Shown: piece by piece, positions 26,379 through 35,222 of the stretch
Position numbering within the stretch: the stretch's first letter is position 1
How the letters are laid out: every line of letters begins with the position of its first letter
Assembly (NCBI GenBank): GCA_046328475.1
Contig: JAXLWN010000011.1
Coordinates: forward strand, 65,503-129,502
Length of the DNA stretch: 64,000 nt
Origin: CADCWN01 sp046328475
GTDB taxonomy: Bacteria; Chloroflexota; Chloroflexia; Thermomicrobiales; CADCWN01
Direction of reading: 5' to 3'
Translations under genes and position numbers: made by a program
Notes under the pieces: model-generated
Told to the model about the DNA's origin: nothing
Databases searched by the model: none
What the model saw: only the letters and a program-made list of their open reading frames with translations

Positions 26379-27530
26379 GTGCAGATCACCGACATCAAGA
26401 CCTTCCTCGTCCACCCCGGCACCGGCAAGAACTGGCTGCTCGTCAAGGTCGAAACGGACGAAGGGGTCCACGGCTGGGGCGAGTCCTACACCCAGGCGGA
26501 TCGCGACAGGGCGATCGAGGCGCACATCCAGGCGATGAAGCGCTACGTGATCGGGCGCAACCCGTTCGACATCAAGCATTTCACGTCGGTCATGTACCTC
26601 GATTTCGCCAACAAGCGCGGCGCGATGGACTTCTACAGCGCCCTCTCCGGCATCGAGCAGGCGATGTGGGATATCGCGGGCAAAGTCGCCGACCAGCCGG
26701 TCTATAACCTGCTCGGCGGGCGCTGCCGCGACAAAATCCGCGTCTATGCCAACGGCTGGGGTGGCGAACGCGGCGGGCCGCTGGCGCTGGCGGAAGCGGC
26801 GCTTGCCGTCGTCGAGCGCGGCTTCACGGCGCTCAAGTTCGACCCCTTCCCCGGCCCCTGGCGCGAGATTATCGACCGCGAACAGGAGCGCAAGGCGGTC
26901 GCGAACGTGCGGGCGGTGCGCAAAGCGGTCGGTCCCAACATCGACATCCTGATCGAGGCGCACCGGCGGCTCGCCCCCGCCTACGCCGTGCGGATGGCGC
27001 GGCTATTGGAGGAGTTCGACCCCTTCTGGTACGAGGAGCCGGTCTCCTCGCGCGACATGGGCGGCCTCGCCGCCGTGAAGCGCCAGGTCACCCTGCCGGT
27101 GGTGACCGGCGAGGAGCTCTACACCAAGGGGGAGTTTCGCGCCGTCTTCGAGCAGCAGGCGGCCGACATCATCAACCCCGACATCTGCAACTGCGGCGGC
27201 ATCCTCGAACTGAAGGAGATCGCCGCGATGGCCGAGACCTACTCCGTGGCGGTCTCGCCGCACAACTACAACAGCACCACCGTCGGCCTCTCCGCCACCG
27301 CCCACCTCTGCGCGACCATCCCCAACTTCCTGATCACCGAGTACTTCGTCAACTTCGAACCGGTCGCGAAAGAGGTCGCCATCGGCGGCTTGGTCGCCGA
27401 GAATGGCTACATCACGCTGCCGACGACGCCCGGCCTCGGCCTCGATATCGACGAGCGGGCGCTCGCCCGCCGCCCCTACCAGGAATTCCGCGCCCGCACC
27501 ATCCGCTACCCGGGCGACGAAGGTCCATAA
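26379..27530 (+). CDS. Galactonate dehydratase-like enolase-superfamily enzyme
   Basis: 383 residues from GTG 26379 with GGAGG five nt upstream; GTG 26367 lies against the repeat array and is less likely. K153-x-D155 (ALKFDPF), E193-x-H195 (LIEAH), E219 (WYEEP), E245 (TGEE) and the catalytic His in SPHNYNS fit the DgoD/galactarate-type subgroup. The first metal ligand is Glu where most relatives have Asp. It would dehydrate an aldonic acid to a 2-keto-3-deoxy acid. Divergent from the dehydratase/dehydrogenase pair on the other strand. Confidence 0.85.
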   Translation: MQITDIKTFLVHPGTGKNWLLVKVETDEGVHGWGESYTQADRDRAIEAHIQAMKRYVIGRNPFDIKHFTSVMYLDFANKRGAMDFYSALSGIEQAMWDIAGKVADQPVYNLLGGRCRDKIRVYANGWGGERGGPLALAEAALAVVERGFTALKFDPFPGPWREIIDREQERKAVANVRAVRKAVGPNIDILIEAHRRLAPAYAVRMARLLEEFDPFWYEEPVSSRDMGGLAAVKRQVTLPVVTGEELYTKGEFRAVFEQQAADIINPDICNCGGILELKEIAAMAETYSVAVSPHNYNSTTVGLSATAHLCATIPNFLITEYFVNFEPVAKEVAIGGLVAENGYITLPTTPGLGLDIDERALARRPYQEFRARTIRYPGDEGP

Positions 27531-27816
27531 ATTTGCTATAGTGCCCTCCACAAGACACAAGAAGCGTGGTGTCAACGTCGCGCCACCGGCCTCCGAAAAC
27601 GCAAGCGCAGCATCGTTCATCCATCGTCGGTACCAATGCTGTCTACCGACCCGACTGGTGTGGAGCACCATCCTCCCCGCCCCGGCCCCGTCGTCGGACC
27701 GGAACGGGGCTGGTGCTTCGAGACCGTATCGACCCTGGCGGCGGTATTCGTGTCGCATCCCCTGCTCCGCCGGGGTGGGCGACATCGCGCATCTGATCGA
27801 TCACGCAGGAGGGTGT

Positions 27817-28683
27817 ATGCGCTCGCGCTTCTTCATCGGTCTCCTGGTCGGCATCGTGCTCACCGGTCTCTGCGTCGGCCTCGCCTCCGCGCCGCTCATG
27901 CTGACCCATCGCAGCGCCGGGGCGCTGGAGGAATCCGCCGCCGCCGTGGCGCGCGGCTTCACCACCCGCCTCGGTTCACGCAGCGCCGGGGACAATCCGG
28001 TTGCGAGCACGCCACGGGCGACCGGAAACGGTCAGACTGCCTATAACGGCCTCTGCCTCCAGTGCCACGGCTCGGCGGGGCGCGGCAATGGCGTCTACGG
28101 CAACCAGACCTTCCCGCCCGCTGCCGACCTCCTCGACGACAACGTGCGCAACATGAGCGACGCCCAGATCTTCTATGTGATCAAGAATGGCTACGGCTTC
28201 AGCTCGATGCCGGGCTACGGCGACCGGTACTCCGACGAGATGATCTGGTCATTGGTGAACGATGTGCGCACGCTCCAGAACGAGCAGGGCGGGCGCCTCG
28301 CGGTGGGCACCCCGACCGGGCAGCGGGCCACCGCCGCGCGCGTCCCGGCCGGTGGCGACGCCCAGCGCGGTGCCCTCCAGTTCCGGGCGCAGGGCTGCGT
28401 CAACTGCCACGGCAGCCTGCCCGGCCAGATCGCCCTGAGCCCGCAGAACACCATGATCAGCCAGACGGTGCGCACGGGCCAGCCGGGGATGCCCTGCTTC
28501 TCCGCCGATCGCCTCTCCGACCCCGACCTGGCCGACATCATCGCCTACATCTCCACCTTCCCGCAGCCGAGCGCCTCGGCCGGCCCGATCGGCCCGATCG
28601 GCGGTGCGCGCCCCAGCGGCCCGCCGCCTGGCGGTGGCGGCGGCGCACCGCCGAGCCAGGCTCCCAGCCCCTGCAGCCCCTGA
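27817..28683 (+). CDS. Diheme cytochrome c, membrane-anchored
   Basis: 288 residues from ATG 27817 (AGGAGGG upstream). N-terminal signal/anchor (FFIGLLVGIVLTGLCVGLAS). Two haem sites: CLQCH near 80-84 and CVNCH near 194-198, with candidate Met ligands in SSMPGYG and PGMPCF. The tail is Gly/Pro-rich. It would carry electrons outside the membrane. No oxidase gene is adjacent; it may serve the bc complex at 44-49.7 kb. Confidence 0.85.
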   Translation: MRSRFFIGLLVGIVLTGLCVGLASAPLMLTHRSAGALEESAAAVARGFTTRLGSRSAGDNPVASTPRATGNGQTAYNGLCLQCHGSAGRGNGVYGNQTFPPAADLLDDNVRNMSDAQIFYVIKNGYGFSSMPGYGDRYSDEMIWSLVNDVRTLQNEQGGRLAVGTPTGQRATAARVPAGGDAQRGALQFRAQGCVNCHGSLPGQIALSPQNTMISQTVRTGQPGMPCFSADRLSDPDLADIIAYISTFPQPSASAGPIGPIGGARPSGPPPGGGGGAPPSQAPSPCSP

Positions 28684-28719
28684 TCGCCGCAAGATAGCTC
28701 TCGCCTCCCCTGACGATCA

Positions 28720-28766
28720 CACGCCACGGCCCGCGCGTTCCCTTTGGGCGCGCGGGCCGTGGCGTG
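28720..28766. terminator. 18-bp hairpin after the cytochrome c gene
   Basis: CACGCCACGGCCCGCGCG (28720-28737) pairs exactly with 28749-28766 over an 11-nt loop. No U-tract follows. It separates cytochrome c from the antiporter gene. Confidence 0.6.
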
Positions 28767-28833
28767 ATTCGTGCGCTATCCTTGCCCGGGTGTGCGCCGG
28801 CACACCATGAGATCGAATCGCCGTCAGGTAGGC

Positions 28834-29913
28834 ATGCGCTCCTGGATCGATCTGCTGCTCGTCTTCGTGCCGCTGGCGCTCGTGCTCGAATACGCCGCCG
28901 GGGCACCGCCGCTCGCGGTCTTCATCGCCGCCGGGTTCGCCATCGTGCCGCTGGCCGGGTGGCTCGGCCACGCGACCGAAATGCTTGCCGCCCGCCTCGG
29001 CACGGGGCTCGGCAGCTTCCTCAACGCCACCTTCGGCAACGCCACCGAGTTGATCATCGCCTTCTTCGCCCTGCGCGCCGGGCAGGCCGAGGTGGTCAAG
29101 GCCAGCCTGATCGGCTCGATCATCGGCAACCTCCTGCTGGTCCTGGGGGCCGCCGCGCTCTTCGGCGGCTGGCGTCACGCGATGCTCCGCTTCGACGCCG
29201 AGCAGGTGAAGGTGCGCGCCAGCCTGCTGGTGATCGCGATCATCGGCTTCGTGGTCCCCGCCGTCGTCGATTTCAACGCCCAGCAGGTGTTGTCGGAAGG
29301 CAAGTCCCTCCAGACGGACGAGCGGCTCTCGCTGGGGGTGGCGCTGGTCCTGCTCCTCCTCTACCTCTCCAGCCTGGTCTTCACCTTCCGCACCCACACC
29401 GACCTGCTCTCCGACGAGGAGATGACCGAGGGCGAAGCGGCCTGGTCCCCCATGCGGGCGATCGTGGTGCTGCTCGCCGCGACCGTGGCGATTGCCTTCA
29501 TGTCCGAACTGCTGGTGGGCGCGCTCGAAGGCTTCACCGAGGCGGTCGGGCTGCCGGCCACCTTCGTCGGCCTGATCATCATCCCGATCATCGGCAACGC
29601 CGCCGAGCACGCCTCCGCCGTCACCTTCGCGCTCAAGGCGAAGATGGAGCTGGCGGTCGGCATCGCGCTCGGCTCGGCGCTCCAGATCGCCCTCCTGGTC
29701 GCCCCGCTTCTGGTGCTGCTCTCCTGGGTGATCGGGCAGCCGATGGATCTCGTGCTGCGCGGGCCGCTGGAACTGACGGCGCTGATCGGCGCGGTCTTCA
29801 TCGGCAACGCCGTCGCGCGCGACGGCGAAACCCACTGGTACGAGGGCCTGATGCTCCTCGGCGTCTACGCCATCTTCGCGCTCGCCTTCTTCTTCTCCCC
29901 CGGCGGTGCCTGA
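28834..29913 (+). CDS. Calcium/proton antiporter (CaCA family, Cax/ChaA type)
   Basis: 359 residues from ATG 28834 (AGGTAGG upstream, preferred over ATG 28807). About eleven hydrophobic segments. The two inverted alpha-repeats carry the family signatures GNATELI (N-terminal half) and GNAAEH (C-terminal half) with the cation-binding Glu residues, separated by a short acidic loop (DEEMTEGE). Exports Ca2+ against H+ at the cytoplasmic membrane. Confidence 0.9.
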   Translation: MRSWIDLLLVFVPLALVLEYAAGAPPLAVFIAAGFAIVPLAGWLGHATEMLAARLGTGLGSFLNATFGNATELIIAFFALRAGQAEVVKASLIGSIIGNLLLVLGAAALFGGWRHAMLRFDAEQVKVRASLLVIAIIGFVVPAVVDFNAQQVLSEGKSLQTDERLSLGVALVLLLLYLSSLVFTFRTHTDLLSDEEMTEGEAAWSPMRAIVVLLAATVAIAFMSELLVGALEGFTEAVGLPATFVGLIIIPIIGNAAEHASAVTFALKAKMELAVGIALGSALQIALLVAPLLVLLSWVIGQPMDLVLRGPLELTALIGAVFIGNAVARDGETHWYEGLMLLGVYAIFALAFFFSPGGA

Positions 29914-30037
29914 CCCGGCCCCCGCGTCGCGCACAGCCACCCCGCGCTCGTCTGTTGCGCCGGGGTGCGGTAAGCTGATGCCCCGGCGCGGCGGTGTCGC
30001 CACGCCCGGCCCAGGAGCCAGCAGGTGGGGAGGAACT

Positions 30038-30919
30038 GTGGAACTGACCGTGCCCGTAGTCGGACCCGGGACGCCGTTCGTGTCGCTGCTCGACGAGGAT
30101 ACCGGACCCGGCCTGTCCCTCCCCGAGCCCTTCCGGCAAATGTACGGCGGCGACTGGCTGGTGCCGGAACCCGAGGCGACGCGCCCCTACACCTACATGA
30201 ACTTCGTGGCCTCGCGCGACGGGCGGGTCTCGTTCTCCGCGCCGGGGCACTTCGGCGGCGGCGACGTCAGCCTCTTCAACGCCCACGATCAGTGGCTGAT
30301 GGGGCTGCTCCGCTCGCGCTGCGACGCCGTCCTGAACGGCGACAACACCCTGCGCCTCGACCCGCCGCTGCTCCTGACCCCGGACTTCATCTTCCCCGCC
30401 GACGCCGCCGCGTTCGCCGCCCTGCGCGCCGCCGAGGGCAGGCAAGCGGTGCCGCTCCACGTCATCCTCTCGCTGGCGGGCGATCTGCCCGCCGAGGCCG
30501 CGCTCTTCGGGCTGTCCGAGATCCCCCTGCTGGTCGCGACGACGACGCGCGGCGTCGCCACGGCCCGCGCCGTGCTGGAGGACCGCCCGAATGCCACGGT
30601 GCGCGACTTCGGGGTGGAGAGCGTCGATACGGCGGCGCTGCTGGCGGCGCTCAGGCGGGAGTATGGCGTCCGCTCGCTGCTCTGCGAGGGCGGCCCGCGC
30701 ACCTACGGCTCGCTCCTGGGGGCCGGGCTGGTCGACGACGAATTCCTGACCCTCAGCCCGATCATCATCGGCAATCACCCGGCCGGGGCCGGGCGGCATC
30801 GCCCGAGTCTGGTGGAGGGCATCGCCTTCGCACCGGGACAGGCACCCACGCAGCGGCTCCTCAACATCCGCCGCGCGGGCGATCACCTCTTCCTGCGCTC
30901 GCGCTACCGGCGCGACTGA
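30038..30919 (+). CDS. RibD C-terminal/dihydrofolate-reductase-like oxidoreductase
   Basis: 293 residues from GTG 30038 (GGGGAGG upstream). YTYMNFVASRDGRVS and the C-terminal block LLCEGGPRTYGSLLGAGLVD followed by DEFLTLSPIIIG are hallmarks of the NADPH-dependent RibD_C reductase fold. It lacks the deaminase domain of RibD and has no riboflavin neighbours, so the substrate is open. Confidence 0.82.
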   Translation: MELTVPVVGPGTPFVSLLDEDTGPGLSLPEPFRQMYGGDWLVPEPEATRPYTYMNFVASRDGRVSFSAPGHFGGGDVSLFNAHDQWLMGLLRSRCDAVLNGDNTLRLDPPLLLTPDFIFPADAAAFAALRAAEGRQAVPLHVILSLAGDLPAEAALFGLSEIPLLVATTTRGVATARAVLEDRPNATVRDFGVESVDTAALLAALRREYGVRSLLCEGGPRTYGSLLGAGLVDDEFLTLSPIIIGNHPAGAGRHRPSLVEGIAFAPGQAPTQRLLNIRRAGDHLFLRSRYRRD

Positions 30920-30935
30920 GCTGCCCCGCGAGCGC

Positions 30936-31884
30936 TCACGGCGCGGCGATCACCCGCACCGGCTCGCCGCGCAGGAACCCGGCGATATCCTCGACCGCGT
31001 GCGGATACATGGCGCGATAGGCGCGGTCGCTGACGTAGCCGAGGTGCGGCGTCAGCACCGTGCGCGGCGCGCTGCGGAACGGATCGTCGGCGGGCAGCGG
31101 CTCGGTGTCGTACACATCGAGCCCCGCGCCCGCGATCCGCCCGGCCTGCAACGCCTCCAGCAGCGCCTGCTTGTCCACAATCGGCCCGCGCGAGGTGTTG
31201 ACCAGGAAAGCGGTTGGCTGCATCAGCGCGATCTCCGCCGCGCCGACCAACCCGACGCTGCGCGGACTCAGCTTGTAATGCACGCTGACGAAATCGCCGC
31301 GCCGGAAGAGCGCTTCCTTGCCCACCGCCTCAACCCCGCCTCGGCGCTCGACATTGAGGTTCTGGCTCCAGGCGATCACCGCCATCCCGAACGCCCTCGC
31401 CACCGGCACCATCGCCCCGCCCTGGTTCCCCAACCCGACCAGCCCGAGCGTGCGCCCCTGCAACTCGACCCCGACCGTCCGCTGCCAGCCCCGGCGCGCA
31501 GCCGCGCATCCTCGGCGGGAATCGACCGCGCCAGCGACGGGATCGGCCAGCGCCCAGCTCGCTCGTCGCGCGCGAATTGCCGCTGGTGCCGCAGACCGTG
31601 ACCCCATTGCGCTTCGCCGCCTCCATGTCGATCGACGCGTTCGCCATCCCGGTCGTCACCAGCAGCCGCAGGCGCGGCAGCGCCGCCAGCCGCTCCGCCG
31701 TGAACGCGGTCCGCTCGCGCATCGCCACGACCACGTCGAAGCCTTGCAGCGCGGCGATCAGCGTCGCCGTCTCGGCGATATGCTCGCGGAAGACCTGGAC
31801 CTCGCATTCGGGCAGGCTATCCCAATCGGCGTACTGCCGGGCCACCCCCTGGTAATCGTCCAGCACGGCGATTCGCGTCGGCAT
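30936..31884 (-). pseudogene. D-isomer-specific 2-hydroxyacid dehydrogenase, frameshifted
   Basis: Starts MPTRIAVLDDYQGVARQYAD at ATG 31884 (GGAGGAG upstream) and runs to GTSGN near 31590. It then passes through a short stretch in a second frame (IPSLARSIPAEDARLR) into the third frame from about 31490. The NAD motif GLVGLGNQGG and the catalytic Arg (NTSRGPIVD), Glu (DVYDTEPLP) and His (LTPHLGYVS) are all present in the last frame. Two indels are needed. Catalytic parts are intact, which suggests errors or a very recent loss. Confidence 0.75.
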
Positions 31885-32510
31885 CGGCATCTCCTCCCTC
31901 GTGGCTGCTCGCTGGTTCTTGCTGGTGGTGCCCTCTGGCGGTCGTATGGGCACAACACCCGCGCCGCTGCATTCATTCCTGCGCGCACGCCGAGCGCGGA
32001 ACGGTGCTATCTGACGCAGTAACGACTGTGGGTGAGGCAGGATGGGGGAAGATGAAAGCGCGACCGCGCAGAATCACTATGATGATGTTATCCTATCATT
32101 GGAAGCTCTCGTATCACGACGAGCAGCACATCTATCTGGTAGTCTGGCCTGCCTCGTTGCACTCACCCTTCGCGCCCTGCTCTCCCCGCAGAATGCAGCC
32201 TTTGGGTATCGCTGCGGTTCGATCCGCCCTTGAACCCCACAACGCCACATCGGTGAAGAGGTCGGGATGCGCATTATCACGCCTGGGCTGGTACGCCGCA
32301 TCATCGACGCCGGACACCGCCGGTTATTGAAGCCATCAAAGTGGCCGATGCATTACGACTGGCCCCACGACGACTGGATCCCAGTAGGAACTGAGAACTG
32401 AATCCCCAGTAATATCCACGGCAGTCTCGGCATGTGGTTTGGCAATGCAACTGATGCTGCAACACTGGATGCGGCTGCCGGGATCGCACTTTAGCGAATG
32501 GAGGTGAACC
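31885..32510. other. Gene-poor stretch with fragments
   Basis: About 620 nt. A short frame at 32267-32401 is described separately. Another piece just before 32495 reads NIHGSLGMWFGNATDAATLD and stops at TAG. Together they may be remnants of one short gene. No promoter or repeat is clear. Confidence 0.3.
32267..32401 (+). CDS. Possible small protein or gene fragment
   Basis: 44 residues: MRIITPGLVRRIIDAGHRRL then LKPSKWPMHYDWPHDDWIPV. The frame is also open upstream to 32234 without a better start. Composition is protein-like, but there is no clear RBS and no family recognised; it may be the broken 3' part of a longer gene. Confidence 0.25.
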   Translation: MRIITPGLVRRIIDAGHRRLLKPSKWPMHYDWPHDDWIPVGTEN

Positions 32511-32984
32511 AATGGCGTCGCTCCTGGTCGAGCTCTTCGCGCATCACCACTGGGCGAATTTACAGACTGCCGCAGCCTGCGCCAACCTGACCGACGCGCA
32601 ACTCGATTCGACCGTCCCCGGCACGGCGAGACCATCCGCGACACGCTGATGCGCTCGCCGGTGCCGAGCAGCGCGCATCCTGCGCACGGCCAGGCGGCGG
32701 CTGCGCCACCGGCGGCGCGACGGCCTGGCCCGGTGCCGCACTGCAGCAAACCCTGGACGAGAGCGGCCGTCTCCTGATCGACCTCGCCGGACGCGCCGAC
32801 CCCGACGAAGTCCTGCGCGGCGAGTATCGACCGTCCCTACGAACTCGCCGTCTCGACCCTCTACGTCCAGGCGATCAACCACGCCACCGAGCACCGCTCC
32901 CACATCGCCACGATCCTCACCCAGCAAGGCATCGAGCCGCCCGACGTCTCCGGCTGGGCCTGGGACGCCGCACGGCGCAGTTAA
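32511..32984 (+). pseudogene. DinB-family protein, frameshifted
   Basis: Starts MASLLVELFAHHHWANLQTA at ATG 32511 behind GGAGGTGA and ends PPDVSGWAWDAARRS with TAA 32982-32984. In between the frame changes at least twice (near 32620 and 32830). HHWAN and INHATEHRSHIATIL hold the His residues of the DinB/YfiT metal site. Such four-helix proteins often use low-molecular-weight thiols. One of three DinB-fold genes in the window. Confidence 0.65.
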
Positions 32985-33758
32985 CCACGCACAGCATCGG
33001 CAGTGTGGCACGATTCCTGGCTGGGTTGCCCGCGTCAGTCGGCAGGCTACCCCCGCGCTGCTCGTCGTCGCCCGGTGCTGCCGAGCATGTCCCCGATGTA
33101 GGTACACCATGGTCGTGGTGCTCCGGCAATGGTGCGCTGCGCCGCCACTCGCTCGGCGGAACCTTCCGCTTTCTCCGGCTGCGGGCAAACCAGACTGAAA
33201 CCACCCCTGTCACCACAGCAGCTAAATCGCTCCTTTCCGCCCAACGTGGCACGATTTGCCCATTCGACGGGTCCGGAGATAGCGGCACTTCACCGCAAGG
33301 CTGCCCGCCCCCACCGCACCGCCGGAACGCCACCTTACCCAAACACTGGAGGCCTCACCGCGGCCACCCACATTCCCAGCGCCACTCAGCTAAAGTCCCC
33401 CATTCCTAGGATTTGAAACCAACCTATCGCCAGCCGCACCCTTTCTCACACCCACCAACGCCCAAATCCCGCATTCTCGCAGGGGTTTTGCCTTGCCCCT
33501 ACCCGCGCCGGAGAAAAGAGAGAGAGAGAAAGTTAAAGCGCAAAACAAACCTACTTTTCACCCCGTAAGCGCCGTAATCCGCTTACATGTAACTCACCTA
33601 CACGCTTACACACCAACGCACAAACGCATCAACCAAGGCAGTCGAGACTCTCCCCGCCCGCTCCTGGTGCCCGCTCAGAAAACTCATCGCCGCGCGTTGG
33701 ATCGCCGCGTCCCTGCTCGGCGAAGGCGCGGCCTGCCTACGAGACTCGGGCTCGGCGA
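32985..33758. other. Gene-poor stretch
   Basis: About 770 nt with no convincing gene on either strand. It includes an unusual AT-richer, purine-then-pyrimidine segment at 33510-33625 (GAGAAAAGAGAGAGAGAGAA..., then TTACATGTAACTCACCTACA...). No clear promoter pair; may hold regulatory DNA of the neighbouring secreted-protein gene. Confidence 0.3.
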
Positions 33759-34837
33759 CTACGTGGGCTTCGACGATGGCGACGCCGACGGACTCGCGCT
33801 CGGCGACGGCGAAGCCGATGGACTCGGCAAGCCAGGCGGGCTCGGTGATGCCGACGGGCTGGCGCTCGGGCTGGGGCTGGGACTCAGGCTTGGCGAGCGC
33901 GGACCCTGCCGGTAGACCCACTGGTAGTACTCGAAGCCGTATTCATGTCGACGCGGAACGCCGCCTCGTTCGCCGGGTTGTAGGTCAGGTAGCGCCGCTC
34001 GAGCACTGGATCAGCACCGTCCGGTTCGTCCCCGCCGCCTTCACTGTCGCCCAGTAGGCCTCGGTGATCGGGAAGCCGAAGACGTACTGGATCGGCGAGT
34101 AGAGCGACGCCGTCGTGGGCTGCCCGCCCTCATGAACCAGGCCAGCCTGCTGGATGTAGGCGAGAAGACATTGGCGATGCTGTGCTGCGTGAAGCCGGAC
34201 GAGTTCGGCGGCGTGCCCGGGATGATCCCTTCCGATTTCACTGCGTACTGCGTCGTCGTCTGGTCGTCGGTCACCGTCCCCGCGCGGTCGATCCGCGCGC
34301 CGTGATCGTCTGCCCGCCGGGGTCGCGGTCGTTTCGAGCACCCCCTGGAACGACGCGTAGACCGGGCTCGCCGCCTGGGTATCGTCCAGGTCGCCAGACG
34401 GCTGCCTGCTGACGCCCCCTGCAACGCGGGCGTCGAACCGTGTCCCCCTCCTGAACCTCGCCCCGGATCATGTCGCGCGCCAGCAGCCCTTGCGTGACGA
34501 AGAAGGGGCTATTCTTGTCGGCGCTGGGGTTGTTGATCTCCATCCGGCTCTTGTCGAAGTACTGGACGAGATGCTTCCCGTTCGGCCCTTCCTTATAGTT
34601 CTCCTGAATCCCGGCGCTGACCTGCCCGCCCCAGGTGTAGGAGCGCGAGGTCTGGCCGAAGTAGACCGGGCGATCGTGGCGCTCCCAGACGGTCTGGAAG
34701 GCCGGATCGGCGAACGTCGGCTGGGCGATCGGATCGGTGGTCGCCCCCGCCGCCGGCATCGCCATCGGGGCGATACCCATACAGAGCGCCAGGGCCAGCG
34801 CCCAGGGCACCAGCCTGGTAAACCGCAAACGTGACAT
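33759..34837 (-). pseudogene. Secreted protein with Pro/Ser repeat tail, frameshifted
   Basis: Signal peptide MSRLRFTRLVPWALALALCM...AAGA from ATG 34837, then WERHDRPVYFGQTSRSYTWG and YKEGPNGKHLVQYFDKSRME. After about 34430 the frame changes repeatedly through FTQHSIANVFS, AYIQQAGLVHEGGQPTTASL, GFPITEAYWATVK and LERRYLTYNPANEAAFRVDM, ending in a run of Ser-Pro repeats with TAG 33759-33761. This W-E-R-x-D/FERR-LTY layout is, to my memory, common in secreted Chloroflexota proteins; function unknown. Confidence 0.6.
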
Positions 34838-35222
34838 GGAATAACCTCTGGCTTATCCTGCGGGACGCGGGCGCATCCAGAACGACGTCCGATGGTGCGC
34901 GGCTCCGCCTTGCCTCGCCCCACCGCGCGCGACGGACACGCGACGAGACGGCACAGCGGCGAGCCGGCGTCGGGCCCGGAGTCGCAGACCCGCCTTACCC
35001 GAAGAACGAGTGGAATCCGGCCCGGTTGCCGCAATTTCCACCGCACGGCGCCAGGGCAGCCCCCTCCGGTCATTTCGGCGTCGGTGCGGCTGCCCGGCGT
35101 AGATGCGGGCAAGTTTCGGGCCACTGCCTGTCGCCTGCGCGGCAGGCAGCACGCAGCAAGGGCCGACGACCGGGAAGTCGTCGGCCCCTTTTCCCGCGTC
35201 CCCATCGCGCCGGTGCGACGAT
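34838..35222. other. Intergenic region with terminator hairpin
   Basis: 385 nt upstream of the secreted-protein gene and downstream of the acyl-CoA dehydrogenase. Besides the hairpin at 35160-35187 I see no gene or promoter I can support. Confidence 0.3.
35160..35192. terminator. Rho-independent-like terminator
   Basis: GGGCCGACGAC (35160-35170) pairs with GTCGTCGGCCC (35177-35187); TTTT follows on the plus strand (35189-35192). It lies 36 nt beyond the acyl-CoA dehydrogenase stop, whose transcript would cross it from the other side. Confidence 0.6.

Noticed and set aside
32917..33342. Minus-strand 141-codon frame in the 33-kb gap
   Set aside because: Overlaps the DinB 3' end, Arg/Pro-rich, no RBS or domain.
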